A stretch of 64,000 nt of DNA from JACVRW01 sp963850205 (GTDB lineage: Bacteria; Actinomycetota; Thermoleophilia; Solirubrobacterales; Thermoleophilaceae), in the NCBI GenBank assembly GCA_963850205.1, contig CAWKKJ010000015.1, forward strand, positions 434,001-498,000, read 5' to 3'. A program made the translations under genes and the position numbers. The notes below the pieces were generated by a model. The model was not told the DNA's origin. It did no database searches and saw nothing but the letters and a program-made list of their open reading frames with translations. Shown here in pieces: positions 32,532-40,778 of the stretch; within the stretch, counting starts at the first letter, position 1, and each line of letters opens with the position of its first letter.

Positions 32532-35366
32532 TCAGGCCGAGGGAGCCGACGCCGGCTCTCGGAGCGCGTCCTCGAGCTGACCGCGGCCCGAGATGTCGAG
32601 CTTGCGGTACACCCGCCCGAGGTGGGTCTCCACGGTCTTGCGCGTGACGAACAGCGTCTGCGCGATCTCGGGGTTGCTCCGTCCCTCGGCGGCGAGCTCC
32701 GCCACGCGGCGCTCGGAGACGGTGAGCTGCTCGACCCCCGTGCCCTCCGGGTCGCTCGTGGGGCCGCCGGCGGCGCGCAGCTCGGTGCGGGTCCGCGCGG
32801 CCAACGCCCGCCCGCCGCAGCGCTCCGCGAGCTCGAGCGCCGCACGAAGCGCCCCGCGGGCCTCCGAGCGCCGGTTGGCGCGTCGCAGCGCGGCACCGAG
32901 GTCGGTCGTCGCGCGTGCCTGCTCGAGGCGAGCCGGGGAGCGCTCGAGCGTCTCGGCCGCCTGGCGCAGGCGCTGGATCCCCGCCTCGCCGCCCTCGGTC
33001 AGGCCGACGGCGCGGAGGGCGATCCCGATGCCGCTCGCCGCTCCCCAGCGCTCCGCCCGCTCGAGGTCCTCGGCGGCCATCCGGCCCGCGGCATCGGCGT
33101 CGCCGAGGGCGGCGAGGCCCAGCGCCGCCTTCGACCGCCAGCGCGAGGCCAGCGGGCTGGCGCCGCCCCAGAGCTCATCGCGGCGGCCGAATTCGACCAG
33201 GTCCTCCACCCCCTCGGCGATCCGGCCGCGGGCGAGATCGAGCAGCGCGAGCGCCTCGGAGAGGAAGTTGTTGGTGAGGCCCGGGCGCATGTCAGGGCAC
33301 AGGCCGCTCTCGGCCACCGCCCGCTCGGCGGCCTCCGCCTCGTCGCGTTCGATCAGGGCCTCGATCAGCAGCGCGAGCGAGAACGTGGTGCCCAGCGGGA
33401 TCCCGTACGTCGTGAGCAGATCGAGGGCCGTCCGGGCGTCGGCCTCGGCTTGGGCCACCTGGCCCCGCCGGAGGGAGACCCGGCCCCGGCGGCTCGTGAG
33501 ATAGGCGATCCCGGGGATGGAGGCCCGGGCTCGGGCATGGATGAGCGCCTGGTCGATGGCGTCGGCGACCACGTCGAGCGAATCGGTGGCGAGCAGCCCG
33601 ATGACCAGGTCGTAGAACGGCCCGATCAGGTCACCCTGCTGCTCCTCCAGCAGCCGGCCGCCGGCCAACGCCTCCTCGAGCCGGTCCGCCGCCTCGGTCG
33701 CCGACCCGCTGCGCTTCGCACGCTCCACGGCCAGGCACGCCGACACCAGGCGCTCGCCGGGCGTGGCCCGCCCGAGATCACGGTGTCGCTCCAGCCTCCG
33801 GACGGCCGGAGCCCGGGTCTCGACGCTCGCCTGCAGGGTGTGCGAGGCCAGCTCGGCCTCCAGCAGCAGCGACAGCTCGCGATCGACCGGTTCGAGCGCG
33901 GTGATGGCCGACTCCACGAACTCGACGGCCTGATCCGCGCGCCCGGAGACGCTGAGGGCCAGCGCCAGCTGACGGGATGCCGCGGCGAGCGGCGCGGGCT
34001 CGCCGGCCTGCTCCACGGCCTCGGTGAGGTGGTCCACCGCCTCCGTCCTGCCCAGCCGAAGCTCGGCCGACCCGAGCGCGATGAGCACCTCCGCCCGGTC
34101 CTCGGGCCGAGGTGGCTCGGCGAGTGCGCGGCACAGCCACGCGCTGGCTGCGGCGGGCGCGCCCCGTCCCAGGGCGTCGGCGGCCACTCGGCGCAGGAGG
34201 TCGACCCGCCCGGAGTCTCCGGTCGGCTCGGACGCGGCGATCTGGGCGGCGATCCGCTCCTCCGACGCGTTCCGGGCAGCCAGCAGTGCCGCTGCCCGGG
34301 CATGCCCCTGCGCTCGTGCGCTCGGGCCGATGTCGGCGTACACCGCCTCGCGCACCACCGGGTGCGCGAACTCGAGCGGCGCGCTCGATCTGACGATCGA
34401 CAGCGCCGCCAGCAGGTCGGCGGCGGCTGCCGCGTCCGCTTCGGACAACCCGGCGAGCTCCGCCGTCTCGGCGAGGCTGGCGCCGTCGCCCAGCACCGCG
34501 AGCGCGCGCACGAGGGCGCCGGCGTCGGCGCGATCGGCCAGCCGCAGCAGCACCGCGCTGGCCACCTCGGCGGGGCCGATGTCCCGCACCTTGGGTGCGG
34601 CGTCCGCATCCGGCTCGAGCCCGCGCCGGCCGGCCTCGCGCACCAGCGCCTCGATGAAGAACGGATTGCCCCCGGTGGCCTCCCGGCACGCCGCCGCGAA
34701 CTCGGGGGCTACGGCCCGGCCGAGCAGCCGCTCACACAGCCGGGCCGCACCCTCCGGGCTCAGGGGCCGCGGCCGCAGGACCGTCGTTTCCGGAGCGGCG
34801 GCCAGACGGGGCAGCTCGCCCGAGCGCGACGCCTCCGGACGGGTCGAGGCCACGAGGGCGAGGGCTATCCCGTCGAGGCGCGGGGCGAGGTAGTTGAGGA
34901 AGCGCAGCGTCTCGGCGTCGGCCCACTGCAGGTCGTCGACCAGCAGGGCGAGGGGCCGCTCCTCGGCGATGTTGGCGGCCAGCCAGTAGAGGCCGTGCAG
35001 GATGCTGAACGCCGCGTCGACCGCCGGCGGAGGCGTCGCGCCCAGCACCGGCCCGAAGAGCGGAGCGGCCAGGGCGGCGGCGCCGGCGAACATCTCCTCG
35101 CGGTCCGCCTCCGACGCCCTGGCCACCGCCGGCTCCAGCAACTGCCGGACGCAGCCGTAGGCGAAATCACGCTCCAGCTCGGTCGCGCGAGCACGCAGGC
35201 AGACGTAGCCTGCCTCGGCGGCCAGGTCCCCGGCCGCCCCCAGCAGGCTGGTCTTGCCCAGTCCTGCGGACGCCTCGATCAGAACGGCCCGGCCGCGCCG
35301 CCCGCGCGCCTGCGCGAGCAGGTCGTCGAGCACCTCGATCTCAAGCCCGCGCTCCAGCAGCGTCAC
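32532..35366 (-). CDS. LAL-type LuxR family transcriptional regulator with ATPase domain
   Basis: 944 aa. N-terminal STAND/AAA ATPase: Walker A IEASAGLGKTSLLGAAGD (from residue 30), Walker B LALLVDDLQWADAETLRFLN, then a long helical repeat region (residues ~350-830), and a C-terminal LuxR helix-turn-helix VSERRVAELAAEGRSNPEIA with RKTVETHLGRVYRKLDISGR. Such LAL proteins are large signal-integrating activators. It follows the NmrA-like gene by 24 bp on the same strand, so the promoter at 36240-36340 probably drives both; the identical 34-bp element there suggests autoregulation. Confidence 0.92.
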   Translation of the reverse strand: MTLLERGLEIEVLDDLLAQARGRRGRAVLIEASAGLGKTSLLGAAGDLAAEAGYVCLRARATELERDFAYGCVRQLLEPAVARASEADREEMFAGAAALAAPLFGPVLGATPPPAVDAAFSILHGLYWLAANIAEERPLALLVDDLQWADAETLRFLNYLAPRLDGIALALVASTRPEASRSGELPRLAAAPETTVLRPRPLSPEGAARLCERLLGRAVAPEFAAACREATGGNPFFIEALVREAGRRGLEPDADAAPKVRDIGPAEVASAVLLRLADRADAGALVRALAVLGDGASLAETAELAGLSEADAAAAADLLAALSIVRSSAPLEFAHPVVREAVYADIGPSARAQGHARAAALLAARNASEERIAAQIAASEPTGDSGRVDLLRRVAADALGRGAPAAASAWLCRALAEPPRPEDRAEVLIALGSAELRLGRTEAVDHLTEAVEQAGEPAPLAAASRQLALALSVSGRADQAVEFVESAITALEPVDRELSLLLEAELASHTLQASVETRAPAVRRLERHRDLGRATPGERLVSACLAVERAKRSGSATEAADRLEEALAGGRLLEEQQGDLIGPFYDLVIGLLATDSLDVVADAIDQALIHARARASIPGIAYLTSRRGRVSLRRGQVAQAEADARTALDLLTTYGIPLGTTFSLALLIEALIERDEAEAAERAVAESGLCPDMRPGLTNNFLSEALALLDLARGRIAEGVEDLVEFGRRDELWGGASPLASRWRSKAALGLAALGDADAAGRMAAEDLERAERWGAASGIGIALRAVGLTEGGEAGIQRLRQAAETLERSPARLEQARATTDLGAALRRANRRSEARGALRAALELAERCGGRALAARTRTELRAAGGPTSDPEGTGVEQLTVSERRVAELAAEGRSNPEIAQTLFVTRKTVETHLGRVYRKLDISGRGQLEDALREPASAPSA

Positions 35367-35390
35367 AGCGGGAGCATGCCACCGCGGCGA

Positions 35391-36239
35391 TCAGACGGTC
35401 ACGGCCGACGGCGACCAGACCCCGGCCGCAGCGGTCTCCCGCGCGTAGTCGGCGAAGTCCCGCGCCGGCCGGCCGAGCGCGCGCTGGACGCCGTCGGTGG
35501 TGTCGGCGTTGCGGCCGTCCACCACCACCTCGCTGAACAGGTAGTTGAGCAGGGCGATCGAACTCGGGCGGCACGCCGTGCTCGGCGGCCTCTGCCGCAT
35601 GCTCGTCGAGCGTGACCGGCGTGTACGTCACCTGGCGGCCCGCCGCCGCGCCGATCTCGGCCGCGGCCTCGGAGAAGGTCAGCGAGCGCGGGACCGGTCA
35701 GCTCGTAGAGCTGCCCCACGTGCCGGTCGTCGGTGAGCGCCGCGACGGCGATGTCGGCGATGTCGTCCGCGTCCAGGAAGGGCGTGGGAACCTCGCCGGC
35801 CGGGAGCCGGATCTCGCCGCTCAGCACGTGCTCGAGCATGTAGTCCTCGCTGAAGTTCTGCATGAACCAGGTCGAGCGGAGGATGGTCAGCTCCGCGCCG
35901 GTGTCGCGCACGGCCTCGCTCGGCCCGCTCGGCCTCGGGCTCGCCCCGGCCGGACAGGAGCGCCAGGCGGGTGACACCGCTGCGCACCGCCAGCTCGGCG
36001 AACGTTCCGGTCGCCTCCACCGCTCCCGGCACCGCGATGTCCGGGTAGTACGTGATGTAGACCGATCCGGCCCCGTCGAGCACCGGCGCCCAGGTCGAAG
36101 CGTCCTCCCAGTCGAAGCGCGCGTCGCTCGACGGCGTGGCGACCCGCGTGGGGAGCCCGCGCGCCGTGAGCCGCTCCACCACCCGCCGGCCGGTCTTCCC
36201 GGTGCCGCCCAGCACCAGGGTGGGCTTGTTCTCGTTCAT
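35391..36239 (-). pseudogene. NmrA-like NAD(P)-binding protein, three frameshifts
   Basis: Start at the ATG at 36239 with a strong AGGAGG ribosome site. Rossmann start LVLGGTGKTGRRVVERLTAR, then ITYYPDIAVPGAVEATGTF. The conserved sequence then switches frame three times: near 35919 (into AVRDTGAELTILRSTWFMQN), near 35690 (into SLTFSEAAAEIGAAAGRQVT) and near 35563 (into IALLNYLFSEVVVDGRNADT). Each switch needs one base. Restored length is about 280 aa, a complete NmrA/NAD(P)H-azoreductase-like protein. The preserved coding signal throughout favours sequencing errors or very recent decay. Confidence 0.8.
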
Positions 36240-36298
36240 GAGTCCTCCTGTCGGTCCGGTCATCGAGTGAGCCGACCGTAGGCCTCGGGCCTGTACCG

Positions 36299-36332
36299 GC
36301 GCGTCGGGGAGCTCCCCGATTCTGCTCCCTGA
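36299..36332 (-). promoter_or_regulatory. 34-bp operator-like repeat, copy B (upstream of NmrA-LAL operon)
   Basis: Identical over 34 bp to 32498-32531, with palindrome CGGGGAGCTCCCCG at 36305-36318. A -10-like TACGGT (36280-36275, minus strand) lies 24 bp downstream, the same geometry as copy A, followed by a 35-nt leader with a strong ribosome site before the NmrA-like ATG. The divergent gene at 36353 starts only 20 bp on the other side, so the element may affect it too. Confidence 0.65.
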
Positions 36333-36352
36333 ACCGCGCGATCATGTGAGCC

Positions 36353-36961
36353 ATGGGTCTGCGAAACCGGGTCACGCCGCGCGGCGAGATCGTGGGCGTG
36401 CCCGAGCGCGGCACGCTGATGGGCAATCGCGGCGTGCTGCACGGCGACGACGGGGAGCATCGGCGCGACTGGCAGGTACGCCGCTGGATCGCCTGCCGGC
36501 TGGAGTTCAAGGGCCGCCGGCGATCGCTGCGGCAACCCCGGCGCTGGACCGAGCTGTTCTTCCTGGACGAGGCCACGGCGATCGCCGCCGGTCACCGCCC
36601 GTGCGCCGAGTGCCGGCGGGCGGACTACCGGCGCTGGCAGCAGGCGTGGCCCGGTGGAGCGGTGGGCGCGGACGCGATGGATCGCGTGCTGCACGGCGAC
36701 CGGTTGACCCCGGCGGGCACCAAGCGGACCTTCACCAGGCCCCTCGGAGAGCTGCCGGCGGGCGTGATGGTGCTGGTGGACGATGCGCCCTGGCTGGTGC
36801 TCGAGGGCGGACTGAGGGCCTGGACCTTCGGCGGCTACACGGGCGACGCGCGGGCCTTGGACTCGCGCGAGCGGCTGACCGTGCTCACGCCCGCCGTGAG
36901 CGTCGCCGCGATCGCGGCCGGCTACCGGCCGGCGCTCCACACCAGCGCCGACCTCTCGTGA
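36353..36961 (+). CDS. Conserved hypothetical protein with HRPCAECRR motif
   Basis: 202 aa. Characteristic stretches are PERGTLMGNRGVLHGDDG, RRWIACRLEFKGRRR, TELFFLDEATAIAAGHRPCA and ECRRADYRRWQQAW. The FLDEATA-x3-GHRPCAECRR block with CxxC looks like a small metal or redox site. From memory it is a recurring actinobacterial protein without known function. Start overlaps the region of the 34-bp element; next gene ArsR follows after 13 bp. Confidence 0.75.
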   Translation: MGLRNRVTPRGEIVGVPERGTLMGNRGVLHGDDGEHRRDWQVRRWIACRLEFKGRRRSLRQPRRWTELFFLDEATAIAAGHRPCAECRRADYRRWQQAWPGGAVGADAMDRVLHGDRLTPAGTKRTFTRPLGELPAGVMVLVDDAPWLVLEGGLRAWTFGGYTGDARALDSRERLTVLTPAVSVAAIAAGYRPALHTSADLS

Positions 36962-36965
36962 TATT

Positions 36966-36983
36966 GTTTACCTAGTGGTTAAC
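36966..36983. promoter_or_regulatory. Inverted-repeat operator overlapping the arsR-like start codon
   Basis: GTTTACCTAGTGGTTAAC, arms matching at 6 of 7 positions around TAGT, covers the GTG start at 36975. It is AT-rich within very GC-rich DNA. ArsR/SmtB regulators often bind such TAACC...GGTTA sites over their own promoter, so autorepression is likely. Confidence 0.6.
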
Positions 36984-37286
36984 GATCCGTTCAAGGCGCT
37001 CGCGCACCCGATCCGCCGCGGCATCGTCGAACGCCTCGCCGAAGGTCCGGCGACGGTGGGCGACGCGACCGGCGGCTTCGGCGTCTCGAAGCCGGCCATC
37101 ACCAAGCACCTGAAGGTGCTCGAGGAGACGGGCGTCCTCAATCGCGTGGTCGAGGGGCGAACGCACCGGCTGTCGCTCGACACCGCAGCGCTACGCGAGG
37201 CCGGGGACTGGATGGATCGTCAGCGCGCCCACTGGGAGCGCCTGTTCGATGTCGTCGACGAATACCTCAAGGAGAACCCGAGATGA
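36975..37286 (+). CDS. ArsR/SmtB family transcriptional regulator
   Basis: 103 aa from a GTG. Winged helix-turn-helix: ALAHPIRRGIVERLAEGPAT, VSKPAITKHLKVLEETGVLN (recognition helix) and RVVEGRTHRLSLDTAALREA (wing). No Cys/His metal site of the ArsR or SmtB types is seen, so the signal is probably not a metal. It heads an operon with DUF899, a 43-aa protein and an SRPBCC protein, an association usual for this subgroup. Confidence 0.9.
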   Translation: MVNDPFKALAHPIRRGIVERLAEGPATVGDATGGFGVSKPAITKHLKVLEETGVLNRVVEGRTHRLSLDTAALREAGDWMDRQRAHWERLFDVVDEYLKENPR

Positions 37287-37975
37287 ACGCACCTCCGACC
37301 GTTTCGCCGCAGGAGTGGACCGCCGCTCGCGAGGAGCTGCTGGTCAAGGAGAAGGAGCTCACCCGGGCCCGCGACGCACTGGCCGCCGAGCGCCGCCGGA
37401 TGCCGAGGATGGAGATGGAGAAGGAGTACGCCTTCGAGGGTCCGGACGGCCCGGCGACCCTGCTCGACCTGTTCGAGGGCCGCCGCCAACTGATCGTCTA
37501 CCGGGCGTTCTATGCGCCGGACGTAACGACCTGTGCGCCGGGCACCTCCTACCCGGAGCGGGCGTGCGCCGGCTGCTCCATGGTCGCTGACCAGGTCGCG
37601 CACCCGGCCCACCTGAACGCCAGGGACACGACACTCGCGTTCGTCTCGCGGGCCCCCCAGGCCGAGATCCAGGGCCTCAAGGAGCGCCACGGCTGGGAGC
37701 TGATCCCCTGGTACACGCTCACCGACGACTTCGACGCCGACCTCGGAGTCGACCAGTGGCACGGGCACAACGCGTTCATCCGGGAGGGCGACCGGATCTT
37801 CCGCACCTACTTCGTCGACGCTCGCGGCGACGAGGCGCTGGGCAGCACCTGGAGCTACCTCGACATGACCGCGCTCGGACGCCAGGAGGAGTGGGAGGAC
37901 TCGCCCGACGGCTCGCCGCAGACACCGACCTACCAGTGGTGGAACTACCACGACAACTACGGGGACGAGGCGTGA
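37283..37975 (+). CDS. DUF899 family thioredoxin-fold protein
   Basis: 230 aa. N-terminal helix VSPQEWTAAREELLVKEKEL-like (SPQEWTAAREELLVKEKELT), then YAFEGPDGPATLLDLFEGRR, VYRAFYAPDV and the ERACAGCSMVADQV segment carrying a CxxC in DUF899 proteins, followed by DTTLAFVSRAPQAEIQGLKE. The C-terminal YQWWNYHDNYGDEA is also conserved. Redox or ligand-binding function unproven. ATGA overlap with the ArsR-type gene; GTGA overlap with the next small gene. Confidence 0.9.
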   Translation: MNAPPTVSPQEWTAAREELLVKEKELTRARDALAAERRRMPRMEMEKEYAFEGPDGPATLLDLFEGRRQLIVYRAFYAPDVTTCAPGTSYPERACAGCSMVADQVAHPAHLNARDTTLAFVSRAPQAEIQGLKERHGWELIPWYTLTDDFDADLGVDQWHGHNAFIREGDRIFRTYFVDARGDEALGSTWSYLDMTALGRQEEWEDSPDGSPQTPTYQWWNYHDNYGDEA

Positions 37976-38103
37976 TCGCGCACGTCTCGGGCGTCCCGGT
38001 CGAGGAGCTCCTCCCGTCGCTGACGGGCGTCGGCGCGAGCCTGCTGATCGCCCGCGCCTGGCTCCGGTTGCATCTGCGAAGGCAGCGGGAGAACAGAACA
38101 TGA
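37972..38103 (+). CDS. 43-aa small protein in ArsR operon
   Basis: GTG at 37972 overlaps the DUF899 stop and its TGA overlaps the SRPBCC ATG, four bases each side. Sequence: IAHVSGVPVEELLPSLTGVG, ASLLIARAWLRLHLRRQREN. The hydrophobic middle and basic end could form a single short membrane helix. The precise coupling on both sides supports a real gene. No family assigned. Confidence 0.65.
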   Translation: MIAHVSGVPVEELLPSLTGVGASLLIARAWLRLHLRRQRENRT

Positions 38104-38540
38104 TCGAAGGCACGGTGCTCCACATGGAGCGAACCTACGAGGCGTCCGCCCAGGCGGTGTTCGACGCCTGGACCAGCGAGGAGGTGATGCGGCGCTGGTG
38201 GCACGCCGGGCACGACTGGGAGACGCCCGAGGCCACGGTGGACCTGCGCGTGGGGGGCGTCCTCCGGGTGGTCATGCGAAACCCCCACGAGGACGTCGAG
38301 TACGGCGGGGGCGGCGAGTACGTCGAGGTGGATCCTCCCGCGCGGCTGGCCTTCACCTGGACCTGGGACAACGACCCCGAGGGCACTCGGCAGCTGATCG
38401 AGATCGACTTCGAGGAGACCGATGGTGCCACCAAGGTCAGCTTCACCCACCGCGGCCTGAGGGACGAGGAGGCGAGGGTCGCCCACGAGGACGGCTGGAG
38501 CGGGGCCTTTGAGAACCTGGCGCGTACGGTGGAAGCCTGA
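38100..38540 (+). CDS. SRPBCC (AHSA1-like) domain protein
   Basis: 146 aa helix-grip protein: HMERTYEASAQAVFDAWTSE, RRWWHAGHDWETPEATVDLR, YVEVDPPARLAFTWTW and VSFTHRGLRDEEARVAHEDG followed by W-S-G-A-F-E-N-L. Typical Aha1/CalC-like ligand-binding fold. The ArsR plus SRPBCC pairing is a classic one in Actinomycetota. Last tightly coupled gene of the operon. Confidence 0.9.
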   Translation: MIEGTVLHMERTYEASAQAVFDAWTSEEVMRRWWHAGHDWETPEATVDLRVGGVLRVVMRNPHEDVEYGGGGEYVEVDPPARLAFTWTWDNDPEGTRQLIEIDFEETDGATKVSFTHRGLRDEEARVAHEDGWSGAFENLARTVEA

Positions 38541-38607
38541 GCCCGCCCCGGCGATGAATCGCGGCCGGGCGGAGGGTCTCTGTTGCGAACCGGCCAAGGG
38601 AGAAACC

Positions 38608-38961
38608 ATGTCCTTCGTCCACGTGCTTGCCGTAGTCCCCGTATCCGACCTCGAGCGCTCTGACGCCTGGTACGAGGCGCTCTTCGGGCGTCCCGCCGAC
38701 AACCGGCCGATGCCGAGCCTGGTGGAGTGGCAGGTGACCCCCGCCGGCTGGGTGCAGGTCACCGTCGACGCCGACCGGGCCGGGTCGGGGCTGCTGAACC
38801 TGGCCGTGGACGACCTGGAGGCCTTCCGCGAGGAGCTCGCGACCCGCGGCGTCGACACCGACGAGATCCAGGAGGTCAGCAAGGGCGTGGAGCTGTCGGC
38901 GATGAGCGACCCGGACGGCAACACCATCACGCTGGTCGGCAGCTTCCGGGTGGAGTACTGA
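38608..38961 (+). CDS. VOC family protein
   Basis: 117 aa from the ATG at 38608 (AAGGGAG ribosome site). VOC fold: VLAVVPVSDLERSDAWYEAL, WVQVTVDADRAGSGLLNLAV, and SAMSDPDGNTITLVGSF with the DPDGN turn. 67 bp downstream of the SRPBCC gene, so it may extend that operon. Confidence 0.88.
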   Translation: MSFVHVLAVVPVSDLERSDAWYEALFGRPADNRPMPSLVEWQVTPAGWVQVTVDADRAGSGLLNLAVDDLEAFREELATRGVDTDEIQEVSKGVELSAMSDPDGNTITLVGSFRVEY

Positions 38962-39126
38962 TCGCGAGGCGGGTTCCTCTCGAGATTTCGCGACGCAGCG
39001 CGGCGGTGACCGGTGAGCTGCGCCAGCGGCTCTCCAGCGTCACACTTCATTCGTGGCCGTCTCGAAGGGAACGGCCAGCAGTTTCTACGCCCAGTTGCGG
39101 CCCCCTGGCCGCGAAAGGAGGCCGCC

Positions 39127-39861
39127 ATGACGCAGATCGACGAGGTCGTCGACGGGATCTATCGGATCTCCACCACCTTCTCCGACGGCTTCGACTTTCA
39201 GTTCAACCAGTTCCTGATCGATGACGAGCGCCCGGCGCTCATCCACACGGGGATGTACTCCATGTACGACGACATCCGCGATGCCGTCGCCGAGGTGCTC
39301 GATCCCGGCACCCTCGAGTACGTGGCGTTGCTCCACTTCGAGGCGGACGAATGCGGCGGGATGGACCGCTTCCTCGAGGGGGCTCCCGGCTCGGCGCTGG
39401 CCTGCTCGGCGGCCAGCGTGCAGCTCAACCTGAGCGGCTGGAACTACCGCGGCCGGGTTGAGGGACACCGGGACGGAGAGGTGATCGACCTGGGCAGGCA
39501 CAAGCTCCGCTTCCTCGAGACTCCACACGTCCACCACTGGGACTCGATGATGCTCTTCGAGGAGACCACGAAGAGCCTGTTCCCCTCCGACCTCTTCATC
39601 CAGCCGGGAGACCAGCCGCCGGTGGTGACCGAGAGCCTCGGGACCGAGATGTGCGCCTTCTATCGCGAGATGGGGATCTTCGCCCACGAGGACCCCGTCC
39701 GCCGGGTCGTGGACCGGCTCGACCAGCTCGACCCCGACTGGTTTCACGGGATGCACGGCGGGAGCCTCACGCGCGAGAGCGCTCCCGACTTCGTGCGCGC
39801 GCTGCGCGAGGAGCCCTTCGCCTACGAGGGCAAGGTGCTCGGGCGCGAGCTCCCCTCTTGA
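39127..39861 (+). CDS. MBL-fold / oxygen-binding diiron (ODP-like) protein
   Basis: 244 aa. The ATG at 39127 follows an ideal AAAGGAGG ribosome site. Metallo-beta-lactamase fold with the flavodiiron-type ligand pattern H-x-E-x-D (LLHFEADECGGMD), LETPHVHHWDSMMLFEE and DWFHGMHGG. This is the ODP subgroup that binds a diiron centre, as in flavodiiron proteins and oxygen/NO sensors, but here without a flavodoxin domain. A hairpin GCGGCC/GGCCGC sits just upstream of the ribosome site. Confidence 0.85.
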   Translation: MTQIDEVVDGIYRISTTFSDGFDFQFNQFLIDDERPALIHTGMYSMYDDIRDAVAEVLDPGTLEYVALLHFEADECGGMDRFLEGAPGSALACSAASVQLNLSGWNYRGRVEGHRDGEVIDLGRHKLRFLETPHVHHWDSMMLFEETTKSLFPSDLFIQPGDQPPVVTESLGTEMCAFYREMGIFAHEDPVRRVVDRLDQLDPDWFHGMHGGSLTRESAPDFVRALREEPFAYEGKVLGRELPS

Positions 39862-40047
39862 CGGTCGACGCTGGCCAGGTACGGTGCCGAGGATGTCCGC
39901 GGTCGCCCGCCGACAGCCCCGGATCACCCGCGATCTGTCCAAGCTGGAGACGCAGGCTGCGAAGGTGCTCGAGCCTGAGGCCCTGGGCGACATCCCGCGA
40001 AAGGCCAGCGGGCTGCGCACTGGCCGGTTCGCGATTACGATCGACTT

Positions 40048-40467
40048 GTGGTGTCCAGCAACGTCGAGATCGTGAGGCGCAGCTTCGCGGCAATCGCCGC
40101 GTGGGACGTGGACGCGCTGCTTCAGCTCTATCACCCGGAAATCGAGCTGCTCCCGCTGACCGGCACTCGCATCGAGACCGGGGGATACATCGGTCACGAG
40201 GGCGTCCGGGCCTACATGCAGGAGGCCCATGCTCTGTGGGACGTGCTCGAGCCTCAGGGCGACCAGTTTCACGATCTGGGCGACCGTGTGCTGGTGGTCG
40301 GCCACTGTCGTGTTCGGGGGCGCACGAGCGGGGCTGAAGACGACCCGGCCTTCTGCTGGGTGATCGGCCTGCGGGACGGCCTCATCGACCTGCACTGCGC
40401 CTGCGCAAGCTACGAGGAGGCGGCCGAGGTGGCCGGCCTCGAGCCGGTCGACCACGGGTCCGGCTGA
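40048..40467 (+). CDS. SnoaL/NTF2-like protein
   Basis: 139 aa, GTG start. NTF2-like cone fold: NVEIVRRSFAAIAAWDVDAL, LYHPEIELLPLTGTRIE, YIGHEGVRAYMQEA, and FHDLGDRVLVVGHCRVRGRT. Members are polyketide-cyclase-like or ketosteroid-isomerase-like; substrate unknown. The 186 bp before it (39862-40047) contain only an unconvincing Arg-rich open frame. Confidence 0.85.
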   Translation: MVSSNVEIVRRSFAAIAAWDVDALLQLYHPEIELLPLTGTRIETGGYIGHEGVRAYMQEAHALWDVLEPQGDQFHDLGDRVLVVGHCRVRGRTSGAEDDPAFCWVIGLRDGLIDLHCACASYEEAAEVAGLEPVDHGSG

Positions 40468-40569
40468 GCTTCCCGGGATCTCCCACACCGATCTACGGAC
40501 GGACGAAGGCCGAGAACTGCAGGTGACAAAGCGACGAAGTCGCTCGCGCTGAGTGCGAAAATCAAGCAG

Positions 40570-40627
40570 AGCGGGGGAAGCAGGGGGCGACGCGTGCTTT
40601 GCACGCGAGTCCCCCGATGACCCCGCT
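40570..40627 (-). terminator. Nested hairpin terminator for tRNA-Asp
   Basis: Stem CGCGTGC-TTT-GCACGCG (40591-40607), flanked by GGGGG/CCCCC (40583-40587, 40611-40615) and AGCGGGG/CCCCGCT (40570-40576, 40621-40627). On the minus strand a GATTTTC run follows. It lies 26 bp beyond the tRNA 3' end in its direction of transcription. Confidence 0.65.
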
Positions 40628-40653
40628 ATGCGCAGGTTTGCAGCCCGAATCAG

Positions 40654-40728
40654 CGCGAGCGACGGGACTCGAACCCGCGACCTCCGGCGTGACAGGCCGG
40701 CGCTCTAAACCGACTGAGCTACGCCCGC
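40654..40728 (-). tRNA. tRNA-Asp (GTC)
   Basis: Cloverleaf on the minus strand: acceptor GCGGGCG pairs with CGCTCGC (one G-U), D arm around AGCTCAGTCGGTTTAGAGC, anticodon stem CCGGC/GCCGG with loop CTGTCAC (anticodon GTC), T arm GCGGGTTCGAGTCCCGT. Discriminator G, as usual for tRNA-Asp. No CCA is encoded. Confidence 0.95.
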
Positions 40729-40778
40729 GTGACGAAGGCCGAGGATAGCGGCCCCGCCGTGGAGTAGCGTCCTGCGGC

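Noticed and set aside
32622..35615. Plus-strand open frame of 997 codons
   Set aside because: Antisense to the LAL regulator, composition-driven (Arg/Gly/Leu/Gln rich), no motifs.
39884..40075. 63-codon open frame before the SnoaL-like gene
   Set aside because: Overlaps the next gene's start, no ribosome site, no hydrophobic or conserved pattern.
40570..40627. CRISPR-like or attachment site next to the tRNA
   Set aside because: Only a single hairpin; no repeated spacers, and no direct repeat of the tRNA 3' end was found nearby.
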